51,869 bases of DNA. Origin: Linderina pennispora. Taxonomy: Eukaryota; Kickxellomycota; Kickxellomycetes; Kickxellales; Kickxellaceae. The notes beneath the pieces are model-generated. The model was given only the letters and a program-made list of their open reading frames with translations, was not told the origin of the DNA and made no database searches. Both the position numbers and the translations under genes were made by a program. Location: the NCBI RefSeq assembly GCF_002104995.1, contig NW_024468304.1, positions 1 to 51,869 of the forward strand, given 5' to 3'. Position 1 is the stretch's first letter, and every line of letters begins with the position of its first letter. Shown here in pieces: positions 30,116-39,668 of this stretch.

Positions 30116-32719
30116 TCATGGACATCTCCTGTCTTGATGGCCTGCTCTGCGTAGGCGCTTCAGCGCTGGCTCGCTGCTGATGGCAACAGAACCGCCTGCT
30201 GCTGCACGCCTCTTGCGCGACCTCTTTGTTGCAGGGGTGGTGCCAGAAGCATCAGCAGCAATGGCCGTAAAGCGATGGAACCGTTCAGGAATACTGCCTG
30301 AACCACAGAGTGACTGGAAAATGAGTCTGAAGTTTAGAACTGCTGCGAGATCGCGGTTCAAGAGCCGAGACGAATAGGCTCGCCTGTATTGTGCCATGGC
30401 CCGCTTACATGACTCGCTTGTACAGCGGAGAAGGCCATGGCACTTCACAGTTGGGTTCTTCGATCTCTGGTAGGGCCGCGGGTTGGGAACATGCCGGAAT
30501 GTCTGCAGCGACTTTTCGCAGCAGAACGGGCACATCGACGATGTCCGGAATTCGTCGATCAGATAGACTTCAAAGCCATGGTGCTTGAACCTGTCGTGCC
30601 ACCCTTGCCACGAATCGGCGCATGGTGTCGGGCCATTGGCGCACTCCAATTGCCCATGATCAGCACTGGATCTGGACCGAACTTGCTCCGGAGTTTCGCA
30701 GCAAGCCTGTGGTCTGCACGGGCCTGGTTCATGAATGAATCAAGGCGCAGCTTGCGGTGAAGCGGGTACACCTTGGGACTGGTACTGACACCTGGATGGG
30801 CCTTCCAGCGCCTTTGGTGCTGCTTGTTTGACTTAGTGAGTTGCTGCTCTGGTAACCTTCGCGCTGTCATCGTGCTGGCATAAAACGGTGCTAGGATACA
30901 CCGCACAGATGCACGGGCAGCAACGTAGGCACGGAATTTTGCTGGGCTAAGGGTCCGGCAGCAGTGCTTGGAAAGCTCTGCCTCTGCTCTGCGGACAGCA
31001 TCTTCTGGGACTTGATCCTTTGTATCCCAACGAATCCTGTCATAGTGGCGCAGCTTGAGCTCCTTGTTGCGCTGCTGCCGTGTGTAGCGGTAGAGCATTT
31101 TTTCACCCTCTTTTCCATTGCTGCTATTTTCGTGCATCATGTATAGCAAATCGCCCCGACCTGGATCGATGAATACACAGCGGCCTTTCAGATTCTGCAG
31201 CTCTGGCTGTGGGATCTGGTGGATATAGCGACAGTCAGCTATAGTACTGCCTCCCACAGCATCACCTCCTGCAACATCGCCTGTAGCATCGCCTGTAGCA
31301 TCGCCTCCCACAGAATTGCCTCCCGCAGCATCGCCTCCCGCAGCATCGCCTCCTGCACCATCAGCATCTACTGCACCATCAGCCTTGGATATCTTGTCTT
31401 GTAACAGAATGCATATCGTTACACCATCTGTTGTCGCCATTCCGTGGAATTTTCTATCACCATGCGCCTTAAATGGCTTTGATGTTAGATCTGCGACCCG
31501 GCCCCACACATCCCACACAGGTTGTGTGATCCCTTGGACCGGGTCGTGTGCACAGACTGGGGGTGCTGATGCATATGCATTGTTAAGTGCTGCAACAGTG
31601 TCTGCTGCTGCTGCCGATGCAGCAGCAAGTGAATCAGCCGCTACTGCTGCAGTTGCTGCAGTGGCCTCTGTTGCATCCGATGGCATCTTCGCTGCTTCGC
31701 GTGCAGCCTTCTTGGCCAATTTTTTGCCCTTTTCTGCTGCTTTCCTTGCCTCTGTTGCTGCCCTCTTTGCGGCGTTGATCTGTGTAACCTGCTCGCATGT
31801 CTTCGAAATAAACACCTGCTTGATTATTTGCTTGTCCAAACGCACATGGCCTGGGATCCATGATGTCCGCAGAGGCAAGCATTGGGGAGGAGACTTGCCA
31901 AGCTGCTCATTCTCGATAAGCTGGCATAGGCGAATGTATGCACGCAGATGCTTAAGTGGATTTACCTTGGCATCATAGTATCGGCTGTCTTTGGCGAATC
32001 TGTACTTGGCACCATAGGCATTAAGGACTGGTGCCAGCTTGTTGTAGATTGCAAGCATCGGTGGGGTGAGCACACTGAGATCAGGGTGTCTAGAGGCAAC
32101 TGCCTGGCGGAGCTTCTGTGCGGGTGTATAGATACACACTTGACATGCATTATTGAACTCAGCCTTGGACACATTGCCCATTGTACTGTGCAGTGTGTTT
32201 TTTGCGGCTGCGAATATCAATCAATTTGGCCAGAATCCGCTGTAGGCAAGTGCCATAGTGCAACACAATGTTGTTCTTGTATGCTGTCATCAGCTCGGTA
32301 TCCACGTATGTCGCTACCTGATTCATTTCACGTACGCCATGTAGCTCGATATCGCCATTATGTAATAGATAATCATAAATATGATATCTAACTACATCAC
32401 CGAAATCTGCGCTCGACAGTTCTGACCTGTCCTTCCGGTTAACGAAATCCTCGGCAGATATGACAGTCTTCGCCTTCAGGTTGCGATAAATGAATAAATA
32501 AATAAAACGAAAAAAACCCTTTTTCACAAATGTTGCTGGGTCAAAGGCATCATCGTAAGCTAGCTGATGGAGTAGTATCCATCGTGCAAGCATGTATGTA
32601 TGCTCTTTGATGATATTGACGCTGTGTACAAATTGCTCTAGGCGGGGCAACATAGAATCACGGAAGCCAATACCACCAAGTGATGTCTTTATGACAGTAG
32701 TGCTGCGGGTAATATTCAT
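30116..32719 (-). pseudogene. Fanzor (eukaryotic TnpB-like) nuclease, near full length with two frameshifts
   Basis: From ATG 32717-32719 an N-terminal domain (YVDTELMTAYKNNIVLHYG, typical of the Fanzor N-terminus) reads to an A6 run (T6 on plus, 32198-32203), where the frame changes. The next 550 codons hold a coiled Ala/Lys-rich part, a Gly/Asp/Ala repeat and RuvC-I (Asp codon 31165-31167). One base is missing near 30601-30603 relative to copy 1. The last frame carries the catalytic Glu and zinc-finger cysteines and RuvC-III with Asp intact (30350-30352). The stop used by copies 1 and 3 is mutated, adding 9 residues. All three catalytic acids remain, so the frameshifts look recent. Total span is about 867 codons, large for the family. 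Confidence 0.8.
31250..31375 (-). repeat. 15-nt coding minisatellite (Gly-Gly-Asp-Ala) inside Fanzor copy 2
   Basis: About eight imperfect 15-nt units encode GGDAA/GGDAT-type pentapeptides between the Fanzor N-terminal half and RuvC-I. Copy 1 keeps only about three units. Confidence 0.7.
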
Positions 32720-32760
32720 TTGAGAAATTCAATAGGCAAGTAAGAAGAGAAATGATGCTG

Positions 32761-33510
32761 TTCAGTTTTGCTGTATTGCAGATGCATAGCATTAAGAACT
32801 TTTTATTAATAATGATCTGGCTTGCATGGTTCTTGGGGCTCTTAGCACTGATACAGTCTCTTGAATCAGTCTATACAGACTGGGTCCATTGTGACCCAAA
32901 TACTACCGCTTACGCATGTTCATAAGACAAATTAATTTATAAAATAAACCCACAAATATTGCATGACCGCTAGAAGAGCTATATGGCCTCATTCAATAGG
33001 TGCTCATAAATAAATATCCTAAGAGTGTTGCGCAGCCGGTGATGACCACCATGATGACGCCATAGAAGTTATCAGGCTGACCGACAATGAGAGCAGCTCT
33101 TGTGCTGAACCAATGGAGATATCCAGTGGAGACCTATGACCACTACAATAACAACTTGTCACCCTGGTTTCACCGATGAGGTCAGATGCCGCACAAGATC
33201 AAAAGGAGTTTACAGAGCAAGTCACTCAAACCCGTGTTGAAGCTTAAGAGTTTTTTTTAACCAATTAAATAATTTCTAGCGGACGGTCGGACACTTTTTC
33301 GACTATACAATCTTATATATAGGTAAAGATATAAGCATGTCTTGGGAAAAATGCGCGCAAGTCCACAATCTGAACAAACCATATCCATCACAAGTACATG
33401 ATCTGCCATGGCTAGCAGATTCCACACAAAGGACACAAATTTTATTTTCGCTACTTTTAAAAAGATCAACCTCACCTACCTCAATATTCACCTACCGCTT
33501 GGTTGTCGAT
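32761..33510. other. AT-rich spacer with no supported gene
   Basis: Lies between the 5' side of Fanzor copy 2 and the F-box-like pseudogene. It probably contains the undefined 5' end of the Fanzor element. Short frames lack motifs. Confidence 0.3.
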
Positions 33511-35106
33511 ATGGACTCAACGCTGCCTTCTGCACAGAACGCCTTGCCTGACATTCTTGGTCTTATTTTCGACCGCATCGAGTATGGCAAGAAGCTGAAG
33601 AACGAGTAGGAAAAGTTGGATCACAGAAGAGTGGTTGATACCACCAAGTCGCTTCTCTCAATTGCGCAGGTCTGCCGCTCATGGAGAACTGCTGCGCTGC
33701 CTTACTTCTACCAAAGCGCTGAGATGCTTCTCATGCCTGTATCGGATGAAACCCGCTATTATCCAGAGATGGATTACCCAGAGCTCTCTATGGCAGCCGC
33801 TGCTGGGCACAGCCAACTTGTCCGCTCAGTATACCTCTTTCTGTCGCTTGACCATATTGTTGACGGCATCTCCACCACTATGCTGAAAGCTGGCGCTCTT
33901 TCTGCGGCGATCTTCCCAAATGTGACTGAGCTCGTGCTCTATTTCAACAGAAGCAACGTCTTTATCCAAGGAAAATAATCGGAAGAAGTCGGCTCTTTCA
34001 TTGAGCGTATCCACCAGCTGTTTCCGAATGCACAGGACAGCTCGTTCGTTATTAATCCAGGCGTGTGGGCCGACTATGGGGGCATATGCCAAAACTTGAT
34101 GGGTATTATTGCCCCAATGCCGAGAACCTTTCTATTCCGCGGGCTTGCAGATGAAGGTACCGAAATTCAGGGAGAATTTGGTACTGGGATTCAGCGTATG
34201 TACCTTGAAATGTATCAGATCTCCGCATGTCAGCTCGCATATTCTAATAGGGACACTATCAAAGAGCTGGTGCTTCGTCTAACACCGGATGCCGATGACG
34301 AGATAGCCCTCGGAGATATATCAGAGGACCTGGAATCGCTATTCAACTGCATCTATCCGAAACTCACCAGGCTATCCATCGAGACAGGACAGGATGTGGT
34401 GGGGTGTTTTAGCTTGCCTGATATTAACCTGTTTCCATCGCTGACCAGCCTTTCTCTGAACACATACTGTGACTTTGACATTGGTTTTTTTGTTGACGAC
34501 GCAAGCGATAACCTAACATCTCTTACGATATACCTCACCAAACCCATTGTGAGATCGCTTCGTGGCCGCGTGTTCCCTAACCTCGTTTGTGTCCGTATTC
34601 GGAAAACTGACATAACGATTGGGCTCTATGGTATCGACGCTGTAATTGAGGCGGCACATCTGCCTTTTTTAGTCGCGCCAAATGCCGAATATATCGAAGC
34701 CTACTGCCATTCATTGCGCTACCGTCAGTCTCCCCAATCTTTCATCCCGCAAAACCACTCGAATCCGCAGCTTCGCCATCTAATTATCAGCCAAACTACG
34801 CTTACCCTCAGCGTACTCCAGCAGGTTCTGGCTCATTTCCCTGGGCTGATTAGGATTGGAGTTGACGGGATCCAATCCGATGAAGGAGTCTATCTTAATA
34901 CGTCGGACAACGAGGTTAGCAGGCTGCTGACGGAGCTCCCAATCCTCAGTACTAGTCTGAGACGGATTGATTTTATTACCTCGTGGACTGTCGATTCGCT
35001 GATGGTCGTCGCTATTGCGAAGCTGCCCTCCCTCAGGATGGTCACTATCAGAGCTGCCAGTGAAATGCTTGATGAATATAAGGAAGAAATCGGCAAATCG
35101 GTATAG
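33511..35106 (+). pseudogene. F-box/LRR-like protein gene with two in-frame stop codons
   Basis: From ATG 33511 one frame stays open for 532 codons, apart from TAG at 33607-33609 and TAA at 33976-33978. The first part has a short F-box-like helix (ALPDILGLIFDRIEYG) and the CRSWRTAALPYFYQSAE motif. The rest is repeating beta-leucine segments (FPSLTSLSLNTYCDF, LTSLTIYL, PQLRHLIISQTTLTLSVLQ, LPSLRMVTIRAA) typical of LRR-type substrate-recognition proteins. No frameshift is needed, so the lesion is recent. It could be a young pseudogene, or be read through. F-box proteins normally recruit substrates to SCF ubiquitin ligases; this family's targets are unknown. A more decayed relative is at 9944-10488. 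Confidence 0.7.
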
Positions 35107-36059
35107 GACGAGTATCGCGATAGCTTGAGCAGACCGCTATTCAGTGGAAATCACATTTGGTAGTTGCGACTTCATCTCCATCTGCAATATATTTGTTTAG
35201 CCTTTAGTGCTTTCATATCTGTGAGTGCTTTATGATGTGTTGACATTCGGGCAACCCCATGCCCTTCGTCACCATGTGCAGATCCAAGTCCCCACCTGTA
35301 TAAACACTGTGGGCCGGAACGGCCCCATCCTCCCTTTTTTCTTCTCAGAAAATTTCCAGTTTATTTCATTCCATAAAGCTCATAACTACTGGATTCTCTA
35401 AAGGTTGACATGATGTATCATTGTCATTAGACTTGAAGTATCATATTAAAGCCTGCTGCTACTAAGTGAATCGGCCAAGATAGCCTTGTAAGAATGCGCA
35501 GTATCAAAAATTTTCTGGCACTGAAATGCAAATGCCTGTGGTTCTCGCCGTTGAGTTCCAGACTAGTGGTGATATAGCGCTACTGGACTTGTCCACACCC
35601 AGCCCCGTGTATCGCAGCATTAATGACCTTCAGTTTCGGTCGTCATATCCCGTTTGCTTTTTTCATACATCGATATACTAGCAGATTTCGATCTGCTTAG
35701 TTTGCATTTGTATCACAACAATGGCATGCAAGACTGATGGTGAGAGGTTGACTGGCCATCTCATTTCTTGGCAGGAACATCCCGCTTGAAACTGCGGATG
35801 GGTGGTAAACCTGTCAAGATATGAGGTTTTCTGCTGCTCAAGAGGTCTCTTGGCCAAAAATAGGCTACAATGGATTGTGAGCTATCCATACATGCTAGCT
35901 TCCAACGCTGCTCCATTTTAACGACGCTGTGAACATGGTATTCAAAAATACGATTGGCCTGAGGTTTTGGCAGCAGACCAGTGTGTTAGAGTCTCAAGAT
36001 CCGATTACTGTGAACTACATAGTTTTTCATCCGGTTGTTTATTTCTCTTTTATTTTTGG
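35107..36059. other. spacer with no supported gene
   Basis: No frame or motif stands out. The region leads into a dispersed repeat and Fanzor copy 3. Confidence 0.3.
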
Positions 36060-36205
36060 CTCTGCCACCTGAGCGATGGTATAAAACCTTTGCGCTCGCC
36101 TCTCCCTTCCTACTTCTCTTTAGCCTTCTTCATCAATATATATTTCTTGACTCTGTCGCTTTCTATTGCTGATATGGTCACACCGCTCGCACATTTCTGG
36201 ATTGA
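36060..36205 (+). repeat. dispersed repeat, copy 1
   Basis: Matches 42437-42578 over about 140 bp, starting with CCACCTGAGCGAYRGYATAAA-like sequence and including the pyrimidine-rich middle and the CTCTGTC-rich part. It could be an LTR or SINE remnant; it lies just 5' of Fanzor copy 3. Confidence 0.55.
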
Positions 36206-36345
36206 GATACTATCGCTTGGCAGCTGATTCAGAATTCGCGCTACACGAAAGTAACACACATACTCAGATACAAGGCATCCTTTGCTACTCGTTTCTTATT
36301 TCTTTTTCTTCTTGCCCTACTCCACACACTGTGTGCTCTAGACCC

Positions 36346-36888
36346 ACAACACGTTCTGCTGCGAAAAGTCGCTGCAGACATTCCGGCATGTTCCCAACCC
36401 GCGGCCCTACCACAGATCGAAGAACCCAACTGTGAAGTGCCATGGCCTTCTCCGCTGTACAAGCGAGTCATGTAAGCAGGCCATGGCACAATACAGGCGA
36501 GCCTATTCGTCTCGGCTCTTGAACCGCGATCTCGCAGCAGTTCTAAACTTCAGACTCATTTTCCAGTCACTCTGTGATTCAGGCAGTATTCCTGAACGGT
36601 TCTGTCTCTCTACGGCCATTGCTGCCGATACTTCTGGCACCACCCCTGCAACAAAGAGGCCGCGCAAGAGGTGTGCAGCAGCAGGCGGTTCTGTTGCCAG
36701 CAGCAGCGAGCCAGCGCTGAAGCGCCTGCGCTGAGCAGACCATCAAGATAGGAGATGTCCATGATCGCTATTGCACCAACAACCATCCGACACGTTCAAA
36801 TGACCGGTTCGCCGTGATGTTTGTATCGACATGTCAACCCATGCTGACTAGCAACCAAGCTCGCATCGCAAGTAGAGTAATTCTAGTA
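36346..36888 (+). mobile_element. Fanzor element copy 3 (3' fragment)
   Basis: A 5'-truncated piece that starts in the zinc-finger region and ends at CTAG 36883-36886 followed by TA. The subterminal GCTCGCATCGCAAGT is at 36859-36873. It keeps the frame (CCEKSLQTFRHVPNPR to KRLR and stop at 36732-36734), including RuvC-III NRDLAAVLN with Asp at 36528-36530, but lacks RuvC-I and the catalytic Glu. It is dead as a nuclease; only the element end, and any guide RNA encoded there, could matter. It ends 58 bp from the stop codon of the convergent F-box/WD40 gene. Confidence 0.75.
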
Positions 36889-36944
36889 GTTAATAATGAA
36901 CAGACCCCCGCTCCCACCAGGGTGTAGCGCAAAAATGTTTTTTT

Positions 36945-39083
36945 TTAGCAGAATAGCCGAGCACTGGGCACATTTGCGCCAAAGTCAGTCACGGTCACAG
37001 CCTTGTCATGCGAACACGACACAATCCTTGAACGGTCAAACATGAGCTTGAAAACCCTGGACGTATGTGCAGTCTTGATTCGATGTAGCAGCTCGCCAGA
37101 TTCAAAGCTCCACACCTTTATCGACTCGTCATATGAGCCCGACACAATGACGCCCATTTCGCGGTTGAACATAATGGTGCGGACCAGATCGGTATGGGCG
37201 TTGATGATGGTGCGCTCGCACTGGCCAGTCTCGATATTCCAGACGCGGATTGACCGGTCGCTGCTGCCCGAGGTAATGTACTTGCCGTCAAAGTCCAGAC
37301 ACGCGACGCCGCGGGTATGGTCGGACAAGGTTAAAATGCATGAGCGCGTGCCCAGGTCCCACACTTTTATTGTGCGGTCGCCTGAGGCCGACACCAGGAT
37401 GTCGTCGACCAGCTGCACGGCATTGATGGCCACACGGTGGCCGCGCAGCTCAAACGAGCTGGCGTAGGCAGAGCCACGCTCCCACACCCGCACAGTCCGG
37501 TCCTTGGACGACGTCACCAGCCACTTGTCGTTGAACCGCAGCGACAGCACCGAGTCCGAATGCCGCAGCGTATGTATGACTGTCTGTGTTTTCAAGTCCC
37601 ACACGCAGATGGTCGCATCGGAGGATCCCGTAATCAGCGTGTCCCCGTCGACCTGCAGCGTGAGCACAGACCCCGTGTGGGCACACAGCGTGGCCAGCGG
37701 CGTGATCTCGCCGTTGTCAGCCAGATACCACACCTTGACCGTGTGATCGCGGCTGCCCGTGAACAGGCGGCTGTGGCGGTCAAACTGCAGACAATAGATG
37801 CTCTCTGTGTGCACATTCGGCCACCTTATAGTCCTACAGTCCCCATGCGCCCAGTTCGACTGCAGCAGATGCTGGCGCTTGTACATGTCGAGCCAGTCCA
37901 CCGGTGCGATCGGCGGTGCGCTCTCGTGGTGTGCCAAGGCTGTGCAGTTAGCCGGGGTGCTGGTAAGTGGGGGCAGGAAGCTGACGTCAACAACCGCCTG
38001 CCGCCGGTACAGTTTGCCACGGGCCCGGCGCTGCTGGACAGATTCGGTGCTCGGCGACTCGGGATAACTGAACAAACCAGGGCTGTTCTGCGACGGATTG
38101 TAGTGACGTTGGGTGGTGGCGCGGTCTGGCGCCGGCTGGAACATGCTCGGCAGCGTAGGCATGGGCTCGGCAAAAGAGAACTCTCCACACAGCACATTCG
38201 ATTGTATGCCAGAAGGGCTGCGCTGGCCGCGCTGCGAGACGTACGCCTGGTCGACCTCTACGGGCGGCTGGCTCAGCACCGAGGCAAACCGCGGCGCCGT
38301 ATCCCCGTAGAACCCACCTGTGGTCTTGGTGGCCGTGCTAGGGTTTGGAGAGAACGACATGCTCGCCAGCTGCTGGTTCAGCGAACCAATGCTAGGCAGT
38401 GGCTGGCTGGCGAGGCTGCCGGCGTTACTGCGGCTGCGCTTCAGCGCCACAAGCTCACTGTACGGGTTCTCGATTTCCGGCAACGGCTGTGTGCTCCACG
38501 GCTTGGGTGCCCAGGCATGGCCACCCCTTACCCGGCTGGCGGCCTTCTTGCGGCTGGCCATGGCAGTGCTGTAGTTTATCGGCACAAACGAGTGCTGGGT
38601 GTCGTCCGAGTACTGCTCCAGCATCACCACGTCCGGGCTCATTTCGACCGGCAACGTGTTGTAGAATGCCCACCGGTCCATGTCGATTTTCCAGCCTTGC
38701 CGCATGAACAGCGAATGCCACAGAGAGCGGCTGCGAGTCACGGACCACCACTGGCGGCTCACCAGTGAGACACTCCGGGTTATGTCGGTTAGCGGCAGGT
38801 AACTGAGGATCCGTGTGGACAGCTCGATCGGCAGATCGCGGATAAAGTCTCTGCGCATCATAGCGTCGAGGCGGGCCATCAGTGTGGTGCGGTGCTCCAG
38901 TGGCAGGCGAGTGAACATGGCCTCTATCAGTGCTGTGCGCAGTTCGTCGGTGAGTGGCACACCCGTGCTCTCAATAAGCGTGTCGAGCCAGTCGTGGTGC
39001 ACCATGGCTTGCCGGGTGGATGGAGACGTGGTCGCAGAGCAGTTGTTGTGTTCGTCGAAGCCTTCGTCCTGAAAGTCATTCAT
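36945..39083 (-). CDS. F-box/WD40-repeat protein, SCF substrate receptor (712 aa)
   Basis: Start chosen at ATG 39081-39083 (MNDFQDEGFDEHN); the 22 hydrophobic residues above it in frame are treated as leader sequence. Residues 31-78 resemble the helical dimerisation (D) domain that precedes the F-box in Cdc4/beta-TrCP-type receptors. The F-box is at about 79-125 (DLPIELSTRILSYLPLTDI). A Ser/Pro-rich linker follows, and seven WD40 repeats from about residue 410 end with VFKLMFDRSRIVSCSHD. Such proteins bind Skp1 through the F-box and phosphorylated substrates through the propeller, marking them for degradation. The layout is that of the Cdc4/Met30/beta-TrCP group; I cannot say which orthologue. 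Confidence 0.88.
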   Translation of the reverse strand: MNDFQDEGFDEHNNCSATTSPSTRQAMVHHDWLDTLIESTGVPLTDELRTALIEAMFTRLPLEHRTTLMARLDAMMRRDFIRDLPIELSTRILSYLPLTDITRSVSLVSRQWWSVTRSRSLWHSLFMRQGWKIDMDRWAFYNTLPVEMSPDVVMLEQYSDDTQHSFVPINYSTAMASRKKAASRVRGGHAWAPKPWSTQPLPEIENPYSELVALKRSRSNAGSLASQPLPSIGSLNQQLASMSFSPNPSTATKTTGGFYGDTAPRFASVLSQPPVEVDQAYVSQRGQRSPSGIQSNVLCGEFSFAEPMPTLPSMFQPAPDRATTQRHYNPSQNSPGLFSYPESPSTESVQQRRARGKLYRRQAVVDVSFLPPLTSTPANCTALAHHESAPPIAPVDWLDMYKRQHLLQSNWAHGDCRTIRWPNVHTESIYCLQFDRHSRLFTGSRDHTVKVWYLADNGEITPLATLCAHTGSVLTLQVDGDTLITGSSDATICVWDLKTQTVIHTLRHSDSVLSLRFNDKWLVTSSKDRTVRVWERGSAYASSFELRGHRVAINAVQLVDDILVSASGDRTIKVWDLGTRSCILTLSDHTRGVACLDFDGKYITSGSSDRSIRVWNIETGQCERTIINAHTDLVRTIMFNREMGVIVSGSYDESIKVWSFESGELLHRIKTAHTSRVFKLMFDRSRIVSCSHDKAVTVTDFGANVPSARLFC

Positions 39084-39668
39084 TTGGGGGAGAGTCGTAA
39101 AGAACAAATATAAAATAAGGGAGGGGGCGACGGAGGCAAAGGAGAGCAAGCAAACAGAAGGCGCCCGAGTGCAAGGAATAAATTACGCGAATGAAATACG
39201 GATGATTGTTAGAGACGAAAAATGATGTGGGGTAGCGAGGAGCCAAGAGGCGAAGAATGGCAAGCGAGCAGCTGCCTTGGGCCGACAGTTTGCAGATAAA
39301 CGGCGAGAATATTGGCTGAATGTGCTTCCCATTTGATATCTTCAGGTGCCGGAGCGGGCGAGGGGAGTCTGGGGTTTAGAAGGGCTGCTGCAATAATGCG
39401 CAGGTGTCACAAGCACCATCGGAGGCAGCTGATCGAAGCCAGCGCGCCTCCCAGTCTACCAGCAGCACCAGAAGCAATGGCCGCTTCCAGCGCAGTACCA
39501 CTTTGCCGATCAAGCCCGTACGACCCAACGAGCGGTCTTCATAGAAGAACCGCGAACCGCGAACAATCGGTGCCAACTTTAGTTTTTTTTTGGGTGTCTT
39601 CTAACAGCGCTGATTTTCTCAATCGTGAATGCATATTAATCCCGACAAGCGGCAGAGACAAAAATAGC

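Larger units (their letters stand above)
29994..32760 (-). mobile_element. Fanzor element copy 2 (most complete)
   Basis: The 3' terminus (left side here) is CTAG at 29994-29997, flanked by TA at 29992-29993, with a perfect 6-bp-stem hairpin GCTCGC-GAT-GCGAGC at 30007-30021 nine bases inside. The coding region runs to an ATG at 32717-32719. The 5' terminus could not be placed; no inverted copy of the 3' end was seen between 32720 and 33300, so there are no obvious terminal inverted repeats. Confidence 0.7.

Noticed and set aside
31250-31375. CRISPR-like array
   Set aside because: The short repeats are contiguous in-frame 15-nt units without spacers, inside a eukaryotic gene.
37437-38768. 443-codon plus-strand frame
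   Set aside because: Lies antisense to the F-box/WD40 gene, Arg/His-rich low-complexity translation, no motif; a GC-driven shadow.
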